Assembly (NCBI GenBank): GCA_900770655.1
Contig: CAAGLA010000006.1
Coordinates: 1-34,836, forward strand
Length of the DNA stretch: 34,836 nt
Source of the DNA: Bacteroidaceae bacterium
GTDB taxonomy: Bacteria; Bacteroidota; Bacteroidia; Bacteroidales; Bacteroidaceae
Reading direction: 5' to 3'
In this document: piece by piece, positions 9,097-17,738 of the stretch
How positions within the stretch are numbered: position 1 is the stretch's first letter
Layout of the letters: each line of letters opens with the position of its first letter
The notes under the pieces: model-generated
Seen by the model: only the letters and a program-made list of their open reading frames with translations
Database searches by the model: none
Told to the model about the DNA's origin: nothing
Position numbers and translations under genes: made by a program

Positions 9097-10428
9097 TTAC
9101 ATTTCGGCACACAATGAGTATTTGTTGTTTTCATTGTCCCACATATAGAGATAATAGCGCAGGTCGCCCACTGTGCCGGCATCGCTGCAGTCTACTGCTC
9201 CGTATGTCCTTCCTTCATACCTTATACCGTTGATGCTTGTTATAGTATCTCCAAAGCCTTCGCAATAGAGATTGACTCCCGGTTCGGCATTGTTGTTGTC
9301 AATAAAATGTATGGCTCCTATTTCAATGCTTTCCGGTACCTCAAACTCGGCATAAGAGCGTTTTACTCTGTCTGTAACAATGAGAAGGTACTCAACAGGA
9401 GCATCCTTGTAAATTATGTACTGCTCATTCTTCTCCCTGAATACGTTATTTTCGGCAACGGTTATGTTGCCGTCGTCATACTCGTCTTCACCGTCGTCGT
9501 GCGTGCAGCTCAATACTTCGCTCTCTTCATCGCCCCACAGGTCGAAAGTCTCGTTACAGCCTATCTCTTCGGCAGTGTCAAAAACGAAATCATACAAGCT
9601 CTCGTTGTCTTCGTCTTCAATCCACTGCTTTGCATTGTAGAACTCCTCTTCGCTTAGACTATAGAACATATTCCTTGCAACATCTCTTCCCTCGCCTGCA
9701 TAGAGTGTAAGCAATGCGGTGTTCATATAGCCGTGGCGGGCATAGTCGCGGTTAGCGTCGAGTGTAAGCCAGTATGGAATTCCTGTTAGTGTGTTCTCTT
9801 CATCATCAAAGAAGAAACTCATCCTAACCTCGTTGTCGTTGTCATCGATTATGCGCTTTGCTATAACAACTCCACAGTCATCGACATCTATGCAGCCGGC
9901 AAAGTCTTCTATTGTCAAAGGCAGCAATTGGCCACCTGAGTATAGGAACTCGTCGTCACCGTTATATTGTATCTGCACTCTTTTTTCCACCTCTTCGCCG
10001 TCCGATTCATAGCGGTATACAAATTCCCAATCCTCAAACTTTTCAAAATCGACAAGGCACTTGTGCTGTGTGCCTGTTGCTGCTTGCGGTATCGGAGGTG
10101 TATCAAGGGATGCCGTTCCGTCGGTAGTCTCATCGTCGCAGTCATCCAGTATCGTTCCGCAGTTCTCGCAAAAGAATGCATCGGCATCACATTTTGTTCC
10201 ACATTCCGGGCAGAACTGTATGTCACACGCACAGCTTGCGGGCATTGGCGGTGCTACAGTGGGGATAGGCGGAGCCGAGAATGTAGGCATTGACGGTGGA
10301 GGCTGTGGGCAACCGGCACTACTGTTCAGCCCATATTTATTCATTAGATTATCCATTTTACTTTGCGCCTTTGCACTGCGCTCTTCCATACGGCGGCGCA
10401 TCTCTTCCATTCTTTCGTCTATATTCAT
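9097..10428 (-). CDS. Zinc-ribbon protein of unknown function, 443 aa
   Basis: The start MNIDERMEEMRRRMEER is a charged helix resembling the start of the next gene upstream (MNLDERMASLKNKL). A Pro-rich stretch (about 41-63) follows, then a zinc ribbon with CxxC pairs at C73/C76 and C87/C90. The remaining ~350 residues are strongly acidic (many DDE runs) with alternating strands, and I do not recognise the fold. No signal peptide or membrane helix is seen. The shared N-terminus suggests that it and the C25-like peptidase bind the same partner or form a pair. It lies 20 nt after the peptidase gene and 66 nt before the helicase. It may be a substrate, regulator or adaptor; this is inference. Confidence 0.75.
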   Translation of the reverse strand: MNIDERMEEMRRRMEERSAKAQSKMDNLMNKYGLNSSAGCPQPPPSMPTFSAPPIPTVAPPMPASCACDIQFCPECGTKCDADAFFCENCGTILDDCDDETTDGTASLDTPPIPQAATGTQHKCLVDFEKFEDWEFVYRYESDGEEVEKRVQIQYNGDDEFLYSGGQLLPLTIEDFAGCIDVDDCGVVIAKRIIDDNDNEVRMSFFFDDEENTLTGIPYWLTLDANRDYARHGYMNTALLTLYAGEGRDVARNMFYSLSEEEFYNAKQWIEDEDNESLYDFVFDTAEEIGCNETFDLWGDEESEVLSCTHDDGEDEYDDGNITVAENNVFREKNEQYIIYKDAPVEYLLIVTDRVKRSYAEFEVPESIEIGAIHFIDNNNAEPGVNLYCEGFGDTITSINGIRYEGRTYGAVDCSDAGTVGDLRYYLYMWDNENNKYSLCAEM

Positions 10429-10448
10429 AACGTTGAGATTTAAGGTTC

Positions 10449-12323
10449 TTATTTTGTCTGTATAGCGCCACGCAGGTTGCCCTTCTCGTCAATGTCTACT
10501 ATAATAGATGAATGAATGTAGTCGCCCTTCTCCTTGTTGTAGTTGTACAGGTAGCCCTTCTTCTCGTTTCCGTCAATGTCGGTGCCGGTGTACTTTTCTA
10601 CCTTGTAGAGTTCGCGTGGCGTTACTCCAAGCGTGTTGTATAGCTTCTCTACAATAACCTCGTGCATTCTCTCAAAGTTCCTGTCTACTGCACCGCGAAC
10701 AGCCTCGAGCAACGATGTTCCGTGCGACAATTGCTTGCCTTCCTGCATTACAACCTCTCTCTTGCGTGGGCGGAACGGTACGCGGTACATCTTTGAACCA
10801 TCTTCGTTCTGTATCTCCCCAATGGCCTGTGTGTCGGGCGATGTGCGCAGTGTGGGGTTGCCATAGAGGTTGAACATAAGCACGGTGGCAAGTGTTATCT
10901 CGTCCTCTTCAATGGCACGGCTGCTGTTATAGTAGTCGCACTTGGCCTTTAGAAAAGCCTCGCCGGCACTCATTGTGCCAATACACTGGTATTCGGCAAG
11001 GCGCGCCATAAATGTTTCGGAATATGCGGCAGGCTGTATGCGCCAAGTGTCATCGTGAAGGTAGTTGCCACATTTGCCCATAGCAGGAACACAGGCACCG
11101 GTGTAGAGCATTACACCGTTGTTGTACATTGCTGTGAGCAGCATACTGTCCTCGCGCTTGTATTTTATGTAGCGGCCTCCCCAGCAGGCTACAGTGTTGA
11201 ATATCTTTGCATTTGTCTCTTGCAGCGTGTATGTGGAAAAGGCAAGGGAGTCGCTGTAGAAACCCGACATATTGGGGTCGCAGGCACCGTGCAGGTTGAA
11301 CACGAGCATATCGGCATTTGCCAGAGAATTGTGGTATTGCTCTCTAAGCTCGTCGTCCATATTGACCTTAACCTCCGGGCTTATATACATATTGTCCAGC
11401 ACTTCGTTTTCGCTGTCATCGAGACACTCGGTAGGCAGGTTGCGCGACATTTCGCGGCTGGCGGGAATCCAGTCTTTGTTCGACGTCATCACCGCACGGC
11501 CAATATAAATGCCCTCTTCGTCAAGCTCCATAACCCTCTCGAAGTACCCGCCCAAGTCCTCTTCGGCCGTAGTGTTCATTTTCCCGCTCTCCAGCGGCAG
11601 GCGTGCAACGTTGCAGCGTGCTTTGTTGAAGTCGAGGAAGTCGAGCGGCAGCCTGCCATAGAAGCAGTAGTAGAAGTCGGCATAGACCTTCGCTTGGTAT
11701 TCGTCGTCGCTCCACGGGCTGGGGCTGAAACAGGGGTTGTCTTCGCAGGGCTGCGGAATGACATCGTTGCCTCCAATGATAAATAGCGATAGTTTAGGGC
11801 CTGTCTCAATGCCGTTGTCGCGGCAGAATTTCTGCAGCACGTCGCTGTAGTCCATCCACGTAGCCTCGCCAATCCCGCTCTGGTGGTCGGCAATGTCGAG
11901 CAGGTGCCAAGTAAAGCCACAGCTGCGGCTGTACTCAATATATCTGTTAATAATATAGAGAATGGTATCTCTGTCGGTGTTGTACTTTATGGCAAGCAAC
12001 CGGGTGTCGGTCATAATCACGCCCTCGTCCTCGGCGCCTGCCGAAGTGTTGTCATACTCCTCTTCCTCGAACAATGCAGGCGTCTCAGCTGCGCTTGTAC
12101 CACCGTTGAAGTTGTATCCACAGTTAGGGCAGAAGTTGCTTCCTTCTGCCACCTTGTTGCCACATTCGGGGCAGAACATCATCTGCTCCTCTTCGTTGGC
12201 TACTTGGTTTGTTATGTTTACACCTGTTCCGCCAATGTTGAAACTGTTTGTGTTGCTAATGTTCCCGCTTAGCCTGTCGTTGAGCTTGTTTTTCAGGCTT
12301 GCCATACGTTCGTCGAGGTTCAT
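10449..12323 (-). CDS. Zinc-ribbon C25-like (gingipain/caspase-fold) peptidase
   Basis: The 624-aa protein has a charged N-terminal helix, a zinc ribbon (C51, C54, C65, C68), an acidic linker, then a domain with C25/caspase-clan features. These are IIGGNDVIP near 182-190, then FYGRLPLDF and RLPLE as in gingipain-like folds, NLHGACD with candidate catalytic His345, NTVACWGGR with candidate catalytic Cys380, and the late hallmark FNLYGNPTLR near 485-495. The C-terminal ~120 residues are a separate region. No signal peptide is present, unlike secreted gingipains, so it should act in the cytosol. Caspase-clan peptidases in operons with nucleases and channels often act as effectors. It lies 18 nt after the nuclease-like gene. 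Confidence 0.82.
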   Translation of the reverse strand: MNLDERMASLKNKLNDRLSGNISNTNSFNIGGTGVNITNQVANEEEQMMFCPECGNKVAEGSNFCPNCGYNFNGGTSAAETPALFEEEEYDNTSAGAEDEGVIMTDTRLLAIKYNTDRDTILYIINRYIEYSRSCGFTWHLLDIADHQSGIGEATWMDYSDVLQKFCRDNGIETGPKLSLFIIGGNDVIPQPCEDNPCFSPSPWSDDEYQAKVYADFYYCFYGRLPLDFLDFNKARCNVARLPLESGKMNTTAEEDLGGYFERVMELDEEGIYIGRAVMTSNKDWIPASREMSRNLPTECLDDSENEVLDNMYISPEVKVNMDDELREQYHNSLANADMLVFNLHGACDPNMSGFYSDSLAFSTYTLQETNAKIFNTVACWGGRYIKYKREDSMLLTAMYNNGVMLYTGACVPAMGKCGNYLHDDTWRIQPAAYSETFMARLAEYQCIGTMSAGEAFLKAKCDYYNSSRAIEEDEITLATVLMFNLYGNPTLRTSPDTQAIGEIQNEDGSKMYRVPFRPRKREVVMQEGKQLSHGTSLLEAVRGAVDRNFERMHEVIVEKLYNTLGVTPRELYKVEKYTGTDIDGNEKKGYLYNYNKEKGDYIHSSIIVDIDEKGNLRGAIQTK

Positions 12324-12341
12324 AATATATAGTAATAGAGG

Positions 12342-13475
12342 TTAATTATATTTTTTTTGAATAAACTGCTTTACATCGTTTAGTGTTAAATCAAACAAAT
12401 CTTTGAAAGATAGCCCGTCGGTTTTCAGGTATCTGTAGATATATCCTTGCCCGTAATGGTTGAAATCATTTCTACATTCTGCTTTTGACAGTCGGTATCT
12501 GCTGTAGAATTTATTCGATTCATTAAAATCATTTATGAAACTGTTGTCTTTAATGTTTTTCCACATAATATTCAGGTTGTTGTTGTACAGCAGGCTGTTT
12601 ATTCCGTGCCTGTATTGACCGCCCTGAATTACAATTTCATAGACATAGTCGTTGTCTCCCTCGCCCGAATTGATGAAAATGTTCACAGTTCCATTCCCAC
12701 GGTTCATTGTCGACTGCAGGTAAATGCCTTTCTGTTTTCTAACATCTTCATATTTGTCGAGGAGGTATACGGGAATATTTTTAAAGTCGGTACTTTGTTG
12801 TGTTATGCTATTGTATAGTTTCTGCATAAAACTGCTGCAGCGCTGTTTAATATACATATCGTGCAAGCGGTAGGGTTTCAGTTCCTCTGCTCTTGCAAAA
12901 ATGTGCTCATCCTCGTTCTTTAGTGCAATTTCTTGTAGTTTGTGCAGGCACTCAATGAACTTGCAATAATCATTTATATATATGTTGGAATTGCCGTAAT
13001 GGCTCTCTATCTTCTCTCTTAATGTGTCGTAGTTTATAATTTTCCACTTACCCTCTCTCTCAATCTCTTCTTTTTGCGGAAAATTATTGGCAAGCGACAA
13101 AAGAATGAACATTACATTCTCTTGTTTTGCCTTTTTTATATCGTCAACATAGCGGTTCAGCTGCTCCTTGTAGGGTATGCTTTTCACCTTGTTCTCCAGT
13201 ACAAGGTCGTACACCTCTTTTTCCTTTCCTTGTTTGCTCTTCTCTTTGTGTGTTATGCAGATATCGAAACTGTTTTTCTCTCTGTAGATATGGTAACCGC
13301 CTTGCGGGTTGTTTCCTGCAAGGCCGGTACCGGCGAGGTCGTCAACCATAGCAATGAACTTGCCGGCATCTTTGTTGAATAGCCATTCCAGAAAATTGCT
13401 GTGGAATAGTTCCTTTGCCGCCAGCGAGAGGCAGAATATAGGGTTTATTTTTAGATTGTCCAATATTTGTTTCAT
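12342..13475 (-). CDS. PD-(D/E)XK nuclease superfamily protein
   Basis: The 377-aa protein resembles the PDDEXK_4 group. The N-terminal FLEWLFN and NPQGGYHIYREKNSFDI lead to the active-site Asp in FDICIT. The LVLENKVKS strand carries the E-x-K residues, and an HEQL-like helix follows (YKEQLNRYVDD). The C-terminal ~180 residues are mixed alpha/beta and unassigned. It should cut DNA if active. The ATG at 13475 is chosen over a TTG two codons upstream. It is the first gene after the 13526-13555 palindrome and has no promoter of its own that I can see, so it depends on read-through or on an unrecognised promoter. Confidence 0.8.
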   Translation of the reverse strand: MKQILDNLKINPIFCLSLAAKELFHSNFLEWLFNKDAGKFIAMVDDLAGTGLAGNNPQGGYHIYREKNSFDICITHKEKSKQGKEKEVYDLVLENKVKSIPYKEQLNRYVDDIKKAKQENVMFILLSLANNFPQKEEIEREGKWKIINYDTLREKIESHYGNSNIYINDYCKFIECLHKLQEIALKNEDEHIFARAEELKPYRLHDMYIKQRCSSFMQKLYNSITQQSTDFKNIPVYLLDKYEDVRKQKGIYLQSTMNRGNGTVNIFINSGEGDNDYVYEIVIQGGQYRHGINSLLYNNNLNIMWKNIKDNSFINDFNESNKFYSRYRLSKAECRNDFNHYGQGYIYRYLKTDGLSFKDLFDLTLNDVKQFIQKKYN

Positions 13476-13525
13476 ATACAAGATGCTGAAGGTCCGGACT
13501 CTCTGTGTGTGTTTTAAAAAATTAA

Positions 13526-13555
13526 GGAGTCTGTGTCAAATTTGACACAGACTCC
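13526..13555 (-). terminator. Perfect 30-bp palindrome, internal terminator or attenuator
   Basis: 13526-13540 pairs completely with 13541-13555. On the minus strand it is followed by TTAATTTTTT, a usable terminator tail. It sits 47 nt after the stop of the zinc-ribbon membrane gene and before the nuclease-like gene, so it divides the array into a scaffold half and an enzyme half. Confidence 0.75.
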
Positions 13556-13602
13556 ATTTAGTTAGTGCCATTATATAGGCATTGTTTTTTTATAGCTTAG
13601 AA

Positions 13603-14838
13603 TTACCAACCAGAGTATGAGCCATAGCTCTCATAAACATCATTTGCAATTTCCTGTGCAGCGTTTTCGATGTCCTCATATGAATTGTATGAATCTTCTT
13701 CATCATCGTATGAATATTCATCCTCTTTATCATCGTATGAAGAACTGCTTGACTCAGAATTCAACCCTCTTCCTGAACTGCTGCTACTGCCGCTTTCAGA
13801 GTCGAGTACCGAGAAATCTATACCGTTCTTATCGCAATAACTCTTAAGTTTAGCGTATACAGAGGAACGTCTCCAAGAATATATGTTGTTGATTTTGCTT
13901 TTGTATGAACCTGCGATAGCTTCTGCTGCATCGTAATTGTTATTGTTCAAGTAAGCATTCACAAGTGCCAGATATGCAGCGTCATACTTCTTGACAATAT
14001 CATCGGGGTACACCTCTTCACCGTATCCTTTGAAATCATCAGGTATATTGTGGCTTGTCAACATTTGGTCTGCTTCGGCAAGGTCACCGTCATTAATCAG
14101 TTCTATCACTTCTTGTACAAAGTCGTCTTCTATCTCGCCAGAACTTCTAAAATCGACAAACGCAAAAATGCAAACATATAACAAAATGAAAGCACCAACA
14201 ATGCTTGCAATGATTATTGTCTTTTTCTTTTTTGCTGCAGCGATGCTCTTTTCTGAATCAGCAATAGCAGTCTCAACCTCTGCAACAAGGAAATTTACAG
14301 TTTTATTGTTGTTATAGTACATTTTAGCCTTGCGAATGTAACGCTCAATCTCGGCCTTCTTTGTAGCATAGTCAACGTTTGTGTTGTCAGTTTTAACACC
14401 CTTGCCCGACAAGACATTCTTCATATCCTGCAGCTGCTGCATACCCTGCTGGGGGTTGGAAAGACTGAAACCGGCTTTTTTCTTCTCTGCAACACCTTTA
14501 AAATCTACCAATGCCTGCTCAAGAGTGTTGATAAGTTCCTCAACCTCTTTACTTGCCTCGGGGGTGATGTTACCACCACACTCAGGGCATTTGTCGGCAA
14601 ACATTGGAAGGCTTGCTTGGCAGAATGGGCACAAACGACCTTTCTGCTGCTTTGCAGCCTCTGCTGCAACGTTCTGCAGTTTCTGTTCCTGAGCATCGAT
14701 GTAAAGGTCGAACTCGTTAGGGTCTACGCCCAATGTCATAGCCTTATTAATGAGCACCTGACGCTCTTTTGCAGTAATAACACCGTCTGTTAAATACTCC
14801 TGAACCAAGTCGAGAAGTTCTTTTGGATAATTTGCCAT
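13603..14838 (-). CDS. Zinc-ribbon single-pass membrane protein, 411 aa
   Basis: The N-terminal ~50 residues form helices (YLTDGVITAKERQVLINKAM) like a small TerB- or SHOCT-like module. A zinc ribbon follows (C70, C73, C84, C87), then ~110 residues of charged helix, then one membrane helix about 207-229 preceded by KKKK. After it comes a helical repeat region (two YDAAEAIA / LAEADQML-type segments, TPR-like). The end is a low-complexity tail of Ser, then Asp/Glu/Tyr (about 340-411). The Lys run before the helix predicts the N-terminal part in the cytosol. Function unknown. Its position between the SPFH/GYF_2 protein and the nuclease suggests it anchors the complex to the membrane. Confidence 0.78.
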   Translation of the reverse strand: MANYPKELLDLVQEYLTDGVITAKERQVLINKAMTLGVDPNEFDLYIDAQEQKLQNVAAEAAKQQKGRLCPFCQASLPMFADKCPECGGNITPEASKEVEELINTLEQALVDFKGVAEKKKAGFSLSNPQQGMQQLQDMKNVLSGKGVKTDNTNVDYATKKAEIERYIRKAKMYYNNNKTVNFLVAEVETAIADSEKSIAAAKKKKTIIIASIVGAFILLYVCIFAFVDFRSSGEIEDDFVQEVIELINDGDLAEADQMLTSHNIPDDFKGYGEEVYPDDIVKKYDAAYLALVNAYLNNNNYDAAEAIAGSYKSKINNIYSWRRSSVYAKLKSYCDKNGIDFSVLDSESGSSSSSGRGLNSESSSSSYDDKEDEYSYDDEEDSYNSYEDIENAAQEIANDVYESYGSYSGW

Positions 14839-14886
14839 AGTTTTAAATAGTTTTGTTAATTAAGTATTTATCTTTGAATTTTGTAT

Positions 14887-16200
14887 TTACATCATCTGGG
14901 GCATACCGGGCATTCCGGGTGCAATGCCCTGGAACAAAGGCATAAGCTCTTGTACCTGTCCTGCAAGTGCCCACTCGGCCATACCTTGTTTCCATACGTA
15001 TGTCTGCTGTGTGAGCTGGCCCTGCTGTACAAGCTGTTGCAATTGTGCCCAGTTATAAGGACCGGCCTGCTGACCATTAACAGACAGCATATAGCTTACC
15101 ATTGGTTGCATACCGCCCATCTGAGGCATACCCATAGGCTGCATACCGCCCATACCCATTGATTTTTGGCCCATCATACCACCCATCATTGGCTGTTGCA
15201 TACCGCCCATAGCCATTGGTTGCTGTTGCTCGTAGGGGTTAAAGCCATTGTCCATTGCGTTGTTTACGGTTTGGGCATTAAGGTTTGCTTTGTGTGCATC
15301 GAGGAATGTGCTTTCGGTCTGCAAACGTGCCGCACGCTGCATCTCCTCGCGCTGTATACGCATTGTCTCGCTCTGGTTGTTGAGTTGCATATTCATCTGT
15401 TTCTGCTGCATATCGAGCTGCATCTGTTGCATCTGCTCTTGGCCGCCCAACTGCATCTCGTGCTGGCGTTGCATTGCATCGAGGTTAAGAGCACTCTGCA
15501 TCTTCAGCTGGTTCTGCTGCAAGTTGTTCTGCAGGTTGAAGTTAGACAACTGTGCATTGTGCTGTGCCATCATCTGCTCCTGCTGCATCTTGTTCTGCAT
15601 ATTGAAGTTGCTCATTTGTGCATTGTGCTGTGCCATTAGACGGTCCTTCTCAAAGTCGGCTGTAAGAGCCTTGAGTTCCATAAATCCGCGACTGCTCTTG
15701 TCTACATCGATTGATGTAATGTCGAGCGCACGCACTTTAATGCAGAATACGTTTTCTATTTGTGGAATGACTCTCGACTGTACATAGTCGCTTACCTCTA
15801 CAATCTTGCGCTCAATTTGTACAAGAGGAATCTGTGCGTCGCTTGGTGCGTTGCTCACTGCACTCTTTACATACTTTGTAACACCACTCTTTAGTTTGTC
15901 GCGGAACACCTCGTCGTTGAAAACCTCCATTTTGTTCATACTGAGGAATGCAGGCATATCCTCAATAGCGTATGTTACTGTGACACCTACTGCTACGGGA
16001 ACACCTGTATCCTGCAAACGGGGGTCAAAAGCATCGAAATAAGGTATACGGAACTGAAATTGGCTACCGCGTCCCAAGTTATTTACATTGTGCTGGTTAA
16101 TGAATTCTGCTGCCTTGACAGCATTCTGGGCCGATTGTTTTGCAACTTCCTGTTTTTCAGCCTCAACCTCTTTCTTTGATTTAAATCCAAAAAATGCCAT
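14887..16200 (-). CDS. SPFH (band 7) protein with C-terminal GYF_2 domain
   Basis: The 437-aa protein has an SPFH/band-7-like domain over about residues 45-215 (FQFRIPYFDAFDP, VAVGVTVTYAIED, VRALDITSIDVD). A long Gln/Met-rich coiled coil follows (about 220-315) with an internal duplication of MAQHNAQxSNFNxQN. Next is a Met/Gly/Gln-rich linker, then a GYF_2 (DUF4339) domain near 358-412 (YMLSVNGQQAGPYNWAQL, TYVWKQGMAEW). SPFH proteins form large ring- or cage-like oligomers, often at membranes, and GYF-type domains commonly bind proline-rich peptides. It resembles proteins labelled virion core protein-like. There is no N-terminal membrane helix, so attachment may come from partners. It is probably a scaffold of the system. 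Confidence 0.85.
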   Translation of the reverse strand: MAFFGFKSKKEVEAEKQEVAKQSAQNAVKAAEFINQHNVNNLGRGSQFQFRIPYFDAFDPRLQDTGVPVAVGVTVTYAIEDMPAFLSMNKMEVFNDEVFRDKLKSGVTKYVKSAVSNAPSDAQIPLVQIERKIVEVSDYVQSRVIPQIENVFCIKVRALDITSIDVDKSSRGFMELKALTADFEKDRLMAQHNAQMSNFNMQNKMQQEQMMAQHNAQLSNFNLQNNLQQNQLKMQSALNLDAMQRQHEMQLGGQEQMQQMQLDMQQKQMNMQLNNQSETMRIQREEMQRAARLQTESTFLDAHKANLNAQTVNNAMDNGFNPYEQQQPMAMGGMQQPMMGGMMGQKSMGMGGMQPMGMPQMGGMQPMVSYMLSVNGQQAGPYNWAQLQQLVQQGQLTQQTYVWKQGMAEWALAGQVQELMPLFQGIAPGMPGMPQMM

Positions 16201-16251
16201 AATTGTGTTTTTATGTTTATGTTTATGTTATTTTTTTTGTTACTTCCTTTA

Positions 16252-17646
16252 CTATATGTTGGGAGTGAAGGGTGGTGGCGTTCCTTCTACCGGCGGTGGG
16301 GGAGTGCCTGTTCCCGGTGTCGGTGGAACACCCATTGGTGGCATACCCGGCATTTGCATAGTGCCCATTTGTGGCATTCCCATTGGCTGTTGCATTGCCG
16401 CATTGTTTAGCTGCTCCATTGCCTTCAAAGGGTTAAAGCCCTGCATTTGCGCGAGGTTCACCTTTTGTGCATCTATCTTTTTCTCCTGTGCCATTGCAGG
16501 AACTGCCGCCGGTGGTGGCGGTGGAGTAGCTGGCATTTGTGCACTCTTTGGCATTGCCGGCGCGACAGTGGTACACAGTTCCTTTAGCGTAACGCTGTAG
16601 TAGAAACGGAACTTGTCCTCTACGCTTGGCGTGTCGCTTGCAATTTGGTTAACTGCAAACCACACAGGAATAAGCTGGTCGCTGATGCCATAGTGGTTGG
16701 CCTCTTCAATGCTCTCCTTCGCCTGTTGTATATAGAAACTCTGCGCAGGGTTTTTACGATAGTCTGCAATGTTGCTTATTGCGAGAATAAGCGACATATC
16801 GCCTTGTGGAAGTCCAAAGCCTCCCAAGCGTGGCAAAAACTCGCCGGCCTTTGCGGTGTTACCCTTTTTAATGAATGCGATAGCAGCCCAATATATTTGC
16901 CAATAGCTGTCGGTGTGGCTATTGAGTAGCTCCACTGTGCAACTCTCGGGGTTGAACGACGCATTCAGCATATTGCTGAAGAACTGCACGTTGTTGTCGG
17001 TGCTGTTCTTTGCAAGTTGCTGCAACGCGGGTAATTTTTGTTTAAGCACATCGACATTGCAACAAGCGACAGCTGCCATAATCTCCTTTATCGTCTTTTC
17101 GGCAAGGAAATCGTTGGTTGTGCCGGCACTCTTTTGCGCCACGTTCTTGCGCATACCGTCAATGAGCTGGTTGGCACGTTGGGGAGCAATGTTTTTCTTC
17201 ATTGCAAGTGTCTTGAGTTCCGAATATGCTCCGTCGCTTATATGCCCGGCGGCGTTGCACATTTCCTCTATGGCTGCAATGAATTCGGCTTCGGAAGCTT
17301 GCTGCAGCTCCTCGGCACTCTTCTCGCGCTCGTGTATTGTAGTGTAGTTGTTGTTTACGGTTGTGTTGTTGGTGGTATTGGTGTTGTTGGTAGTTACATT
17401 TGTAACGCTATTGTCGTTGTGTGTGCTGTTATCGGTATTGTGTACACTATTATCGACATTGTGCGAGTCGTGCAACTGAAGGTCCTTTATCACATTGTCG
17501 CGTCCTAAGTCTACTCCGGCACCGGCACTGCTTCCCGCGGTGGCGGGTGCTGTGTTGCCGGGCTGCTGTGTGAGTCTGCAACCGCAATTCCCGCAGAAGG
17601 CTGTTTCATCGGCAGGTCTATAGGTGTTACATTGGGGGCAATACAT
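16252..17646 (-). CDS. Zinc-ribbon protein with Asn/Thr spacer and Pro/Met tail
   Basis: The 464-aa protein starts with a zinc ribbon (C3, C6, C18, C21). A low-complexity region rich in Asn, Thr and Ser (about 60-101) follows, of the type seen as a beta-solenoid-like spacer behind bacterial zinc ribbons. Then comes a ~280-residue helical domain with alternating paired helices, and a tail rich in Pro, Met and Gly (about 405-464). The tail has PPG-like and PPP runs that could be ligands for the GYF_2 domains encoded nearby. No enzyme motif is seen. The gene lies 51 nt before the SPFH/GYF_2 gene and after a GC-rich hairpin. A linker role is inferred. Confidence 0.75.
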   Translation of the reverse strand: MYCPQCNTYRPADETAFCGNCGCRLTQQPGNTAPATAGSSAGAGVDLGRDNVIKDLQLHDSHNVDNSVHNTDNSTHNDNSVTNVTTNNTNTTNNTTVNNNYTTIHEREKSAEELQQASEAEFIAAIEEMCNAAGHISDGAYSELKTLAMKKNIAPQRANQLIDGMRKNVAQKSAGTTNDFLAEKTIKEIMAAVACCNVDVLKQKLPALQQLAKNSTDNNVQFFSNMLNASFNPESCTVELLNSHTDSYWQIYWAAIAFIKKGNTAKAGEFLPRLGGFGLPQGDMSLILAISNIADYRKNPAQSFYIQQAKESIEEANHYGISDQLIPVWFAVNQIASDTPSVEDKFRFYYSVTLKELCTTVAPAMPKSAQMPATPPPPPAAVPAMAQEKKIDAQKVNLAQMQGFNPLKAMEQLNNAAMQQPMGMPQMGTMQMPGMPPMGVPPTPGTGTPPPPVEGTPPPFTPNI

Positions 17647-17682
17647 TGTTTCTCTTTTTAGTGTTTGAGTGTTCGTTGTATG

Positions 17683-17707
17683 CGCGGGCGCGCAACGCGC
17701 GCCCGCG
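17683..17707 (-). other. GC-only hairpin between the first two genes of the array
   Basis: An 11-bp stem made only of G and C (17683-17693 with 17697-17707) with the loop AAC. It lies 32 nt after the stop of the 1088-aa gene. No T-tract follows on the minus strand, so it looks more like an mRNA-stabilising or attenuating stem than a classical terminator. Confidence 0.6.
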
Positions 17708-17738
17708 TTCCTTAAGTAAAGAATACCGTATAAATCAA

